Assembly: GCA_964442735.1 (NCBI GenBank)
Contig: CAYUAP010000004.1
Coordinates: forward strand, 1 to 64,000
Length of the DNA: 64,000 bases
Direction: 5' to 3'
Origin: JAUNBG01 sp964442735
Lineage (GTDB): Bacteria; Planctomycetota; Planctomycetia; Pirellulales; Thermoguttaceae
In this document: in pieces, positions 1 through 8,286 of the stretch
How the letters are laid out: each line of letters begins with the position of its first letter
Numbering within the stretch: position 1 is the stretch's first letter
The notes under the pieces: generated by a model
Databases searched by the model: none
Seen by the model: only the letters and a program-made list of their open reading frames with translations
Told to the model about the DNA's origin: nothing
Made by a program: the position numbers and the translations under genes

Positions 1-35
1 TATATTTTATCCATCTTGACAAATGACTTGCGTAA

Positions 36-380
36 AATGGAGGCTACACCCATAAATTGCCTTCCTTGTGGGATCGTCGTGATTTATTCAATGCCCTTTA
101 TGGGGTACCGCCCATGTATTTATTTGTTAAAGATTTTTGGAATAAAAATCGTGATCGTTTCGTTGCCAGTTATAAAGTGGCCCAACCGGTATCACGTATG
201 ACCGGTTATGTCGAAATGACCGATCATCAAATACTGACCAAGGACAGATCGGTTCAGAAAACGGTTTTTGCCAATGGGGTTGAAGTCATTGCCAATTTTG
301 GTGTCAAGCCCTATACCTGTCCCGATGGTGCTATTATTGCGCCGATGAAAACCAGAGTAAATAGTAGCGAGAATAAATAG
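36..380 (+). pseudogene. C-terminal remnant of a glycosidase-like protein
   Basis: About 114 codons are open from position 36 to the TAG at 378-380. The peptide (LPSLWDRRDLFNALYGVPPMYLF, then EMTDHQILTKDRSVQKT and NGVEVIANFGVKPY) looks like the C-terminal end of a large bacterial glycoside-hydrolase-like protein, with the catalytic barrel edge followed by a beta-sandwich. The same frame has stops at 24-26 and 33-35, directly upstream of this conserved-looking segment. The gene is therefore either frameshifted just outside what can be read or a decayed fragment. The 1045-residue protein at 11428 ends with a comparable QKxxxxxGxxVxVNxG block, so the two may be distant relatives. The family assignment is from memory only. 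Confidence 0.4.
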
Positions 381-621
381 CAGGACGAAATAACTCATTT
401 TATAAATAACTTTATTTGTGACCATGGATGATATCGTTTTTCACGAATAGTATTTTGATAGACAACATTTATTATGATGAACTATTCATTATAAATATCT
501 TTTAGTTGCTATTGAAAAAGTTGTATTTTCGGTAGACTATCAATATACATACGTTATTTCCATGGTTTCAAATATATTTTATTTGTACTTTGAATCATTA
601 ATATTTAGTGAAAGATCATAG

Positions 622-2136
622 ATGATTACAAGGTTGAAATATATTTTGCAAAAGAGTAATACTATCTGTTTCTGGAGTGTTGTTCTTCTATTTGGTCTTT
701 TTTGGACTTTTGTTCCCCCTGTTGTTATCCCCAACTATCGGCCTGATCTGTTGGAGATGTTGATTGTCGGTCAGAATTGGGTTTTAGCGACATACAAGCA
801 CGGTGCCTTTACGACATGGCTTGTTGAAATTTTTTATACTGTATTTCAACGGACCTCCTGGTCTCCCTATCTTGCATCGCAGTTTTGTGTTGTTTTGTCT
901 TTGCTGGGCCTTTGGCAGATCGGAAAAGTTTATCTGTCTTCAAAAAATGCGTTACTTGCCGTCTTTTGTATGTTGGGGTTCTATTTTTTTCATTTTGAAA
1001 GTACATTATACAATAATCATACGACATTAATACTATTTTGGATCTGTTCGACTCTTTTTCTTCTTTACGCACTTCACCGTAATAAAGTCATTTGGTGGGT
1101 ATTGACCGGAGTCTCAATAGGAGTCGGTCTATACTGTAAATTGACGATGGCTGTTTGGGTTATTAGTGTTCTTGTCTTTATTTTATTGGATCGTTCTGTT
1201 TGGTGGAATTTAAGAAAGAAGGGTCCCTGGCTGACTTTTATCGTATCACTTTTGATATTTTTACCTTTTTTACGCTGGATGATCGAGCATGATTTTGTCA
1301 ATTTTAAATATGCCCGGGAATCGGGTACTGGAATTACGATACAAGGATATTGGTCCCATGTCAAGTCTCCAGTAGAGCATATTTTTTCTCAACTACTTTA
1401 TATAATTCCCATAATTTTTCCACTCTATTTTCTTCCTTGGGACAAGACCGCACAATTTAAAAATCGGATCTGGGAAAGCGGTGACAATCGTCTTTTAACG
1501 ATTTTGATTTTTATTCCCTTTTCGATACAGTTTTTAACGTGTATTCTTTCTGGAAGCGAAGTTCGAGCGGCTCTTGGCATGCACTGCTGGCTATTTCTTC
1601 CGATCTGGTTATTGACTATTTTTGGCAATAATGAAGTGGTAAATTGGAACACTGATACCCGAATGAGAACTGGTTATCGACGAGCGTTTCGAACGACAAT
1701 AATTATTCAATTAGTTATTATACTTGTTTTCATATTGGGAATACCACTTTCACCGGCGATAACGGGTAGGGGATCCCGTTATCACTTTCCGGGTCGGCAA
1801 ATGGCCTGTCTATTGGAGGAAGAATGGAATAAACGTTATTCAGAACCGTTATCTTTTGTTCGTGGCGACTATTGGCTGACGGAGAACGCGTCTGTCTACG
1901 CTAACGTTCGACCGATCTATTGGGATGAACAGTGGTCGTCTGAAGACGATTTTAGAACGAAAGGCGGTATTTACCTCTGGAATGAAAAAGACGAAAATCG
2001 TCAGGATGTTATAACAAGGGTAAAACAACAATGGCCACAAGCGGAAATATTACCGACTTTGATTTTAAAACAGCAGACCTGTTTTGCTGTTCCACCTGTA
2101 AATATCGGTTTCGCAATTATTCCACCGAGAAAATAA
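622..2136 (+). CDS. GT39/ArnT-like membrane glycosyltransferase
   Basis: This is a 504-residue multi-pass membrane protein. About ten hydrophobic segments fill residues 15-390, and a soluble tail covers roughly residues 400-504. The first periplasmic loop after TM1 carries a polar acidic stretch (NYRPDLLEMLIVGQNW), the position where PMT/ArnT-type enzymes place their catalytic acidic residue. In this family lipid-linked sugars are transferred to lipid A, proteins or other envelope acceptors on the outer face of the inner membrane. The acceptor here cannot be told. The start has no clear Shine-Dalgarno sequence, but nothing better lies nearby. The next gene follows after 24 bp with a good ribosome site, so the two are probably co-transcribed. 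Confidence 0.75.
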   Translation: MITRLKYILQKSNTICFWSVVLLFGLFWTFVPPVVIPNYRPDLLEMLIVGQNWVLATYKHGAFTTWLVEIFYTVFQRTSWSPYLASQFCVVLSLLGLWQIGKVYLSSKNALLAVFCMLGFYFFHFESTLYNNHTTLILFWICSTLFLLYALHRNKVIWWVLTGVSIGVGLYCKLTMAVWVISVLVFILLDRSVWWNLRKKGPWLTFIVSLLIFLPFLRWMIEHDFVNFKYARESGTGITIQGYWSHVKSPVEHIFSQLLYIIPIIFPLYFLPWDKTAQFKNRIWESGDNRLLTILIFIPFSIQFLTCILSGSEVRAALGMHCWLFLPIWLLTIFGNNEVVNWNTDTRMRTGYRRAFRTTIIIQLVIILVFILGIPLSPAITGRGSRYHFPGRQMACLLEEEWNKRYSEPLSFVRGDYWLTENASVYANVRPIYWDEQWSSEDDFRTKGGIYLWNEKDENRQDVITRVKQQWPQAEILPTLILKQQTCFAVPPVNIGFAIIPPRK

Positions 2137-2160
2137 AATTGTTTAAGAAGGCATAAAGTT

Positions 2161-3177
2161 ATGTATGAAAAAAAACCAAGCAATAAATTAATTATTATCA
2201 GTTTATGTATTGTAATATTTATAATTCTTGTGATGGTGGTAGTATCATATTTGCCGACAATAGCCAATAAATCACTTCGGTTTGCTCTTGCATCCAGCAT
2301 TCAAAAACTGAGCAGTAACGAACCGAATTCATCAAAAGACTATTATTCTCCGATCAACAGTATCGAACCATCGTTTATGGAACGTCGTACTGCTTTAAAA
2401 ACGTCGTTAAGTCAGGGGGATAAAAGTGTTTTTGAATACGATCCCAATTGGGAGGAGGAATATAATGAATATGAAGGCATCAAGATTGTAACCTATCCTT
2501 CTGGCGATCTGCAACTGAAAGCGGGTCTTTATATACCACCGGAAAAGAAGGAAGGTCCTCTGCCAGCCTTGGTCTATTGTCATGGCGGCTTTTCTTTAGG
2601 ATTTGGTGATATGGATGTTTGTTATCATTTTATCAATGCGGGTTATATTGTTATGGTTCCGACATTGCGAGGTGAAAATGGTCAGAAAGGATCCAACGAA
2701 ATTCTATTGGGTGAAGTCGATGATGCCGCCAATGCGGTACGTTGGCTAGCCCGGCAGCCGGAAGTTGATTCAACACGCATATACGCTTTTGGTCATAGTG
2801 TTGGCGGTGGAGTTACGGCAATGCTCTCCTTGATTCCGGATCTTCCTTTAAAACATACGGGAAGTTGTGGTGGATTATATTTGGCCGAAACATTCCAATT
2901 GTGGGCGGAAGACGGTATAATCTGTTTTAATCCACTTGATTTGAAAGAATGTCAGGCACGAATTTTAATTGGAAATGTGAAATGGATGCAGCGTCCGCAT
3001 TACGCATATGTTGGAAAAGACGATTTTGTTATCAAGGAAGCTGTTCCCATTCTTCGAGCGGAAACCAAACAGGAGGGAAAAGAAAAGCTGTTTCAATGTC
3101 AGGAGATCCCGGGTGATCATTTCGACTGTTTGGAAGAAGCTTTATCGCGTTATATATCAAAAATACAAAATGAATAG
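2161..3177 (+). CDS. Membrane-anchored alpha/beta hydrolase (dienelactone hydrolase/prolyl oligopeptidase type)
   Basis: This is a 338-residue protein with one N-terminal transmembrane segment (residues about 9-31), so the catalytic domain should face the periplasm. The nucleophile elbow GHSVGG puts the serine at residue 213. The oxyanion region is YCHGGF, the acid is probably in GKDDF (287-288), and the histidine is in GDHFD (H320). The full catalytic triad is therefore present. The family contains esterases and peptidases and the substrate is not predictable. AAGAAGG lies 7-10 bp before the ATG. The gene sits 24 bp behind the glycosyltransferase and 49 bp before the next gene, which suggests a three-gene unit. 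Confidence 0.8.
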   Translation: MYEKKPSNKLIIISLCIVIFIILVMVVVSYLPTIANKSLRFALASSIQKLSSNEPNSSKDYYSPINSIEPSFMERRTALKTSLSQGDKSVFEYDPNWEEEYNEYEGIKIVTYPSGDLQLKAGLYIPPEKKEGPLPALVYCHGGFSLGFGDMDVCYHFINAGYIVMVPTLRGENGQKGSNEILLGEVDDAANAVRWLARQPEVDSTRIYAFGHSVGGGVTAMLSLIPDLPLKHTGSCGGLYLAETFQLWAEDGIICFNPLDLKECQARILIGNVKWMQRPHYAYVGKDDFVIKEAVPILRAETKQEGKEKLFQCQEIPGDHFDCLEEALSRYISKIQNE

Positions 3178-3226
3178 TATGTTGCACCTTTTTAAAATAT
3201 GGTTTAAAAGAGAGAAGGAGTATAAT

Positions 3227-4726
3227 ATGAAGGCTGTTTTGAATGTCAATACAGATTTTTGTTTGAGGAAGAGATGTTTTCGAATAACATCGTGGATTGT
3301 ATTTGTTTTAATAATGTTAATGTTTTGTTCCGGAGTTTGGGCGAAGACGTGGCGCGTAGCACAGTATCGAGATGATGGAACGGCGAAGGAGGCGGTAACG
3401 AGTCTACCGTCAATTATTGCAACGGATCCGGCGTTTGAGTTTGAATTTGTCAACGGCGATCAGATTCGGGCCGGTATTTTGGACTATTTTGATATCTTGA
3501 TCCTGCCAGGCGGAAGTGGTATGGGCGAGGCCAAATCAATGCAACAGCAAGGGGTCGATAAAGTCAAGGAATTTGTTCGATCAGGCCATGGTCTACTTGG
3601 TATTTGTGCAGGAGCGTATTTTCCGATGCAGCAGGATTTCATTAACGCCCAAACGAAGGATTCACGTTGGAAACGTGGTCATGCAACTGTAAAAATTGAA
3701 GTTTCCGAAGAGGGCAAAAAGGTCTTTGGCGACGGTTATCCCGGTCTATTGGATATTGTATATGCGAATGGTCCCATCATGAAGGTGAACGTCTATTCAG
3801 ACCGTCCTCAAGGTGAAGTTCTCGCCTGGTTTCGGTCGGAGGTGGCCCAGAACGATACACCAAAAGGCATACAGATCAATTCACCCGCGATTCTATTGGC
3901 CAAATATGGCAAGGGTACAATTATAACGAGTAGTCCCCATGCGGAACAGACTAAAGCCCTTCATGGTTTTATTCTCAAGGAACTTCATTATTTAGCCTCG
4001 CAGCTTAATCCGGATCCGGCCCCGAAACCGGTTATTGGGACTCCGGACGAATTACGTGAAAAGGCACTCTCCTATATGCGGGCTATGGCCTCTATCGAAT
4101 GGGTTCCGCAAACGGATATTATATATTATACGAACGAGGATGGCGTTATTTTTCATGCCGGTGAAAAATACCATGGTCTTCCCTATACGCAGCCGGGACG
4201 TTATACCTCTCTGGAAGAATTTCGACAGATGTTGGAAACCAGAGACGAAAAACCTGTTTATGTTGGACCGGTCTCATATAACCTGTATCGGGGTACCGAC
4301 TGTTCCAGTTCCGTAACGCGCGCCTGGAAACAGGTTCGTCCGACATTCCCCATTTTACGAACGCCCTATATGTTTCCCGGAAAAACCCCCGGGATTGTTC
4401 GGGTCGGAGATTATAAAGTTACATCGTTGGAATCGACGAAACAGATTATAAAGGATAATGGATCAGAAAAAATAGCTGCCGCCTACGATAAACTTTTGCC
4501 CGGCGATGCACTAATGACCCAAACGCCGGAAGGTCATGTACGTATGGTCTGCCGTGTCGATGTAAAAAAAAGAGTCGTCTATATCATTGAACAGACCGGT
4601 TTGAACCGTGAACGAAAATTGAAGAGTGATCATCAATCCTGGCGTGTCGATTATCCATTTTCATATGACGATTTACTCAATTACGATTATATTCCGATTT
4701 CACTTCAAGAATTTCAAAAGAAGTAA
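3227..4726 (+). CDS. Secreted fusion: BPL_N/amidotransferase-like domain plus NlpC/P60-like domain
   Basis: The ATG at 3227 (499 residues) is preferred because GAAGGAG sits at 3214-3220 and a signal peptide follows (hydrophobic residues about 21-40, ending VWAK). The open frame extends upstream into the previous gene without support. Residues about 41-290 look like a class I glutamine-amidotransferase-like fold of the BPL_N type: LPGGSGMGEA, then LLGICAGAYF with the nucleophile-position cysteine at 127. Residues about 320-499 look NlpC/P60-like, with cysteine 359 in TDCSSSVTRAW and histidine 437 in EGHVRMV after a PGDALM segment. The second domain suggests cell-wall or amide-bond hydrolysis in the periplasm. 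The combination is unusual and its substrate is unknown. Confidence 0.65.
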   Translation: MKAVLNVNTDFCLRKRCFRITSWIVFVLIMLMFCSGVWAKTWRVAQYRDDGTAKEAVTSLPSIIATDPAFEFEFVNGDQIRAGILDYFDILILPGGSGMGEAKSMQQQGVDKVKEFVRSGHGLLGICAGAYFPMQQDFINAQTKDSRWKRGHATVKIEVSEEGKKVFGDGYPGLLDIVYANGPIMKVNVYSDRPQGEVLAWFRSEVAQNDTPKGIQINSPAILLAKYGKGTIITSSPHAEQTKALHGFILKELHYLASQLNPDPAPKPVIGTPDELREKALSYMRAMASIEWVPQTDIIYYTNEDGVIFHAGEKYHGLPYTQPGRYTSLEEFRQMLETRDEKPVYVGPVSYNLYRGTDCSSSVTRAWKQVRPTFPILRTPYMFPGKTPGIVRVGDYKVTSLESTKQIIKDNGSEKIAAAYDKLLPGDALMTQTPEGHVRMVCRVDVKKRVVYIIEQTGLNRERKLKSDHQSWRVDYPFSYDDLLNYDYIPISLQEFQKK

Positions 4727-4764
4727 AGTTCCTGTCTGTAGTATTTAATAACACTTTAAAGTGG

Positions 4765-4806
4765 GGATGACCAGAACAGGATGACCAGAGCAGGATGACC
4801 AGAACA
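4765..4806 (+). repeat. 14-bp tandem repeat, three units
   Basis: Three consecutive copies of GGATGACCAGARCA lie between the amidotransferase-like gene and the sialidase. They differ only at one A/G position. They are upstream of the chosen sialidase start, so they are probably non-coding. Confidence 0.85.
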
Positions 4807-4944
4807 TTTGACAGACAGGACTGGAATATGGATGTCTCTTCTCTTCCCCCACAAAACAGACATTCTACCCTGTTTTGTTCCCATGCACGAACAGATAAAT
4901 TTAAAAATTATAAACCCATGGTAAACATTAAAAAGGATTTATTT

Positions 4945-6915
4945 ATGAAGAAGTATGTATTAAAAATAATGGTACTGGTATCAGTATTAATACTGTATCA
5001 GGGACTCTATCCGATATTCGGTCAGGAGATGTCCACAAATGATTTATCATTAGGCCCCATTACGAAAAGAGTATGTGATCTTGGTACGTGGACGGCTCCG
5101 GAATCGACCGCGACTGTTCTTGTTCCGCCCAACCAGGCGAGGCGTTCCATTCACTATTGGGGAACACCGGATAATTATCTCGTTTTGGAATTGAAAAAAC
5201 CGATAGTGGCCGACTCGCTGATTCTTGATGTCGAACGTTGGACGAGTGCCCCTCCATTTGAACTCAAGGTTGAAGTACGAAGTCAGGGACAATGGCGAAA
5301 TATTCTCATTCTGGGGGCTAAAACGCCTGTCGGTTTTGGAAAAAAATATACAGGCGAGATAGGTAATACGATTGATGCCATTCGATTTCAATTAAACTCC
5401 AAAAAAAATCTGGGAATTCTAATACATCATATTGCTTTTATCCCCAAGGGGCCCATGGTCTTTAAGGGAGCGGAACTGACAATGAAGCAGGCGGAAGAAC
5501 CTCTTGTCATTGCAGAAGACGGTAAAGCGCGTCCGGTTGAATTACAGGGAATTCTGATTCAAACATGTTGCAGACAGAATCCTTTTTCGGTTCGGAAGAT
5601 TGAGGTGGAATTTGAAAATGCAGATTGTATTTCCAATATGGAGGTATGTCTGAACGATAAAATATTAACAACCTTGAAAACGCCGCAGGAAGGAAAAAAC
5701 AGTATTTCTTTAATTACAGCGGGAGATGCAGCACGTTTGACCGGGAATCGAGACTTGCTTGTTATTCGAGCGCAGGTATCTTCGAAAGCCGCTGTGGATA
5801 AAACTGTTGGTATTAGAGTAACATCTATTGTTCTTGGAGAACAAACGATAACGTTTAAGGAAGATTCCTTAAAATATCTTTTTGGTGTCTTGATTAGAGA
5901 CAGTGGTTGGGATGGTGTTTCGGGATATCGAATACCAGGTTTGGCCATTTCGAATAAAGGAACGCTTTTAGCGGTTTATGACATTCGCCATAAAAATCAT
6001 TCCGACTTGCCTGGCGATATTGATATTGGATTGAGTCGAAGTTTTGATCGAGGGAAAACATGGCAGCCAATGCAGGTAGCCATGAATAGAACGGGAGCGG
6101 ATGAGACCAGGGAGGGGGTTGGTGACCCGACGATTTTAGTAGATCGAGAGACGGGTCGAATCTGGATTGCAGCATTATGGGCGCACGACGGGTTTTCAAC
6201 CGAGGCTTCCAAGCCAGGATTAAAACTTGGGTCTTCCGGTCAACTTGATCTTGTCTATAGCGATGACGATGGAAAAACCTGGTCACAGCCGAAATCGATA
6301 ACGGCAATGGCTGCCCCCGGAAAAGATTGGTGCATTCTTTTTCAGGGGCCCGGCATGGGAATAACAATGCGTGATGGTACCTTGGTAATGCCCGCTCAAT
6401 TTATCAGTAAAGATCGCCTTTGGTATTCGACAATTGTTTGGAGTCGCGACCATGGTAAAACCTGGACTGCCGGAAACGGAGCACGACCGGGTACCTGTGA
6501 AGCACAAGTCGTCGAACTTAACGATGGATCGATTATGATTAACATGCGCAATTTTAAGGAACATGCCCGTTCTGTCGCCATAACGAAGGATTTGGGAAAA
6601 ACATGGACAGAACATCCAACTTCTATTAAGGCATTGCCGGATCCCATTTGTCAAGCGAGTCTTCTACGTATCGCATCGGTAAAAGACGGTGACTCTAAAA
6701 ATCTGATTGCGTTTTGTAATCCCTATTCCGACAGTCGAAGAATCAATATGTCGATTCAGTTTAGCGAGGACGAAGGAATGACTTGGAAGAACCGTATTCT
6801 ATTAAATAAAAAACCTGGTTACGGGTATTCCTGTATGGCTCTGGTGGATAAAGGGACTCTTGGGGTTCTATATGAAACGGCGGGCGGACTAATCTATCAA
6901 CAGGTAAAATGGTAA
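4945..6915 (+). CDS. Exo-alpha-sialidase (GH33, BNR-repeat family)
   Basis: The ATG at 4945 is chosen because a signal peptide follows directly (MKKYVLKIMVLVSVLILY) and AAAAGGA lies just upstream; the longer frame from 4795 runs through a tandem repeat. The protein is 656 residues. Residues about 30-320 form one or two beta-sandwich domains, of the kind placed before bacterial sialidases. The catalytic propeller starts at YRIPGL (R329). Asp boxes are at S364 (SRSFDRGKTW), S439, S500, about 547, and S607 (SEDEGMTW). The conserved arginines (NMRNF, DSRRI) and the GYSCM/LYE tyrosine-glutamate pair are present, so the enzyme looks active. It should release sialic acid from host glycans outside the cytoplasm. 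Its neighbourhood contains other glycan genes. Confidence 0.9.
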   Translation: MKKYVLKIMVLVSVLILYQGLYPIFGQEMSTNDLSLGPITKRVCDLGTWTAPESTATVLVPPNQARRSIHYWGTPDNYLVLELKKPIVADSLILDVERWTSAPPFELKVEVRSQGQWRNILILGAKTPVGFGKKYTGEIGNTIDAIRFQLNSKKNLGILIHHIAFIPKGPMVFKGAELTMKQAEEPLVIAEDGKARPVELQGILIQTCCRQNPFSVRKIEVEFENADCISNMEVCLNDKILTTLKTPQEGKNSISLITAGDAARLTGNRDLLVIRAQVSSKAAVDKTVGIRVTSIVLGEQTITFKEDSLKYLFGVLIRDSGWDGVSGYRIPGLAISNKGTLLAVYDIRHKNHSDLPGDIDIGLSRSFDRGKTWQPMQVAMNRTGADETREGVGDPTILVDRETGRIWIAALWAHDGFSTEASKPGLKLGSSGQLDLVYSDDDGKTWSQPKSITAMAAPGKDWCILFQGPGMGITMRDGTLVMPAQFISKDRLWYSTIVWSRDHGKTWTAGNGARPGTCEAQVVELNDGSIMINMRNFKEHARSVAITKDLGKTWTEHPTSIKALPDPICQASLLRIASVKDGDSKNLIAFCNPYSDSRRINMSIQFSEDEGMTWKNRILLNKKPGYGYSCMALVDKGTLGVLYETAGGLIYQQVKW

Positions 6916-7290
6916 ATTTTTAGCTTTTGTTTGTGGGGGTAATCTTTATTCCTGGTATTGTCGTATAAAATTCATCATTAAGGAATATTTTCATATGCGG
7001 ATTCTGTCCGCAGGCAGGATGGATATTATCCGACATACCGCTTTAATCAATAGAATATTATCCCACAGAGGGAATGGTATCATTATCTTTAACATATTTT
7101 CATGATTATTGAATTCTTCTTAACCATATCCAAATAAACTTCCGTATGGAATACATTTGTTATATTGAATAAAAAAATAAAAATAAATATAAAGAAGACT
7201 TGCGCTATCATATTATTATTGTAAAATACAATGGAGAAAAGTGATAACATGACGTATTGATTGGAAAATAAAGATATTTAAGGAAAAAAC
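6916..7290. other. Intergenic region, sialidase to ABC exporter
   Basis: These 375 bp hold no convincing gene. The first part (about 6945-6980) has a TATTCCTGG..TATAAA arrangement also seen at 11180-11200, perhaps a relic of the family C repeat. A short palindrome GGATATTATCC lies near 7021. The right end is AT-rich and contains the possible promoter listed separately. Confidence 0.5.
7200..7227 (+). promoter_or_regulatory. Possible sigma70-type promoter for the ABC exporter
   Basis: TTGCGC at 7200-7205 and TAAAAT at 7222-7227 are separated by 16 bp, 64 bp before the exporter start. The match is moderate and was found by eye. Confidence 0.35.
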
Positions 7291-8286
7291 ATGTCGAACG
7301 ATAAAAAAGAAAGAGAGGGACAAGTGATCAAGGTTTCGGGCGTAACCAAGAACTTTTACCGTGTTCGTGCTGTTGACGATATATCTTTTTCCGTCGATTC
7401 CGGCTCGGTATTTGCACTAATGGGTGAAAACGGTGCAGGTAAAACGACCACGATTCGTATGATGCTCGGGTTAACCCTTCCGGACAAAGGAAAGCTGGAA
7501 ATTCTTGGGCTTGATCCACGTCTGTATGATCGTCCGCTACGAAAACGGGTCGGCTATATCTCCGAAGTTCCCGTATTATACGAATGGATGACCGTTGAAG
7601 AGATCGGACGATTTGCAGCCGCGTTTTATACCACTGAATATCTTCCGGAATATCTTCGATTAACCGAATCGTTTGTGCTTCCGTTAAAGGCTCAAATAAA
7701 AACGTTGTCAAAAGGAATGAAGGCGGAGGTTTCTCTCATCATGGCCTTGGCTATGAAGCCGGAACTTTTGATTCTGGATGAACCGACTTCCGGACTCGAC
7801 GCCGTTATTCGACAGCATTTTCTCGACAGAATGCGACAGAGAGCGAACGAGGGTGGAACCGTTTTTCTCTCCAGCCATCAGATAGCGGAAGTCGAACGTG
7901 TGGCCGACCATGTTGCCTTAATGAAAAAGGGGCATATTATTGTAAACGAATCATTGTCTTCTTTAAAACAATCTTCTCAAAAGTTGGTATTATCGCTTCA
8001 AAAGGAGTTGCCGGAGATGTTACGGAACGATTCAGCCTGCACAGATTTATTCCCTCTTTTGGGATCTTTGTTCGAGTTGCCTTTATTTCTGGAATGGCAT
8101 TCCGACCGGCTGGAAATACTGGGGCGTAATCTTGTTTCCGGCTATAGGGAGTATCTAGCGCCTTTAGAAGGAATGGGAATAAATGTCGAGGATTCACGAA
8201 TCGTTATTCCTTCATTGGAAGAACTGTTTTTGGGATATATGCGTCAAGGCCAAGCCGGAAAATTGACGGGAGGTGACTCTATATGA
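7291..8286 (+). CDS. ABC exporter ATP-binding protein
   Basis: This is a 331-residue nucleotide-binding subunit of the CcmA/NatA/GldA type. Walker A is GENGAGKTT (from G45), the signature-like motif is LSKGMKAEV (from about 140), Walker B is LLILDEP (about 159-165), and the switch histidine is in LSSHQ. A C-terminal extension of about 110 residues follows the core, as in ABC-2 exporter ATPases. AAGGAA precedes the ATG. The stop overlaps the permease ATG by 4 bp, so the two products are translationally coupled and form one exporter. The transported substrate is unknown. Confidence 0.9.
   Translation: MSNDKKEREGQVIKVSGVTKNFYRVRAVDDISFSVDSGSVFALMGENGAGKTTTIRMMLGLTLPDKGKLEILGLDPRLYDRPLRKRVGYISEVPVLYEWMTVEEIGRFAAAFYTTEYLPEYLRLTESFVLPLKAQIKTLSKGMKAEVSLIMALAMKPELLILDEPTSGLDAVIRQHFLDRMRQRANEGGTVFLSSHQIAEVERVADHVALMKKGHIIVNESLSSLKQSSQKLVLSLQKELPEMLRNDSACTDLFPLLGSLFELPLFLEWHSDRLEILGRNLVSGYREYLAPLEGMGINVEDSRIVIPSLEELFLGYMRQGQAGKLTGGDSI

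Noticed and set aside
3008..3226. Upstream extension of the amidotransferase-like gene
   Set aside because: It overlaps 170 bp of the hydrolase gene in another frame, has no signal peptide at its start, and a much better start with GAAGGAG exists at 3227.
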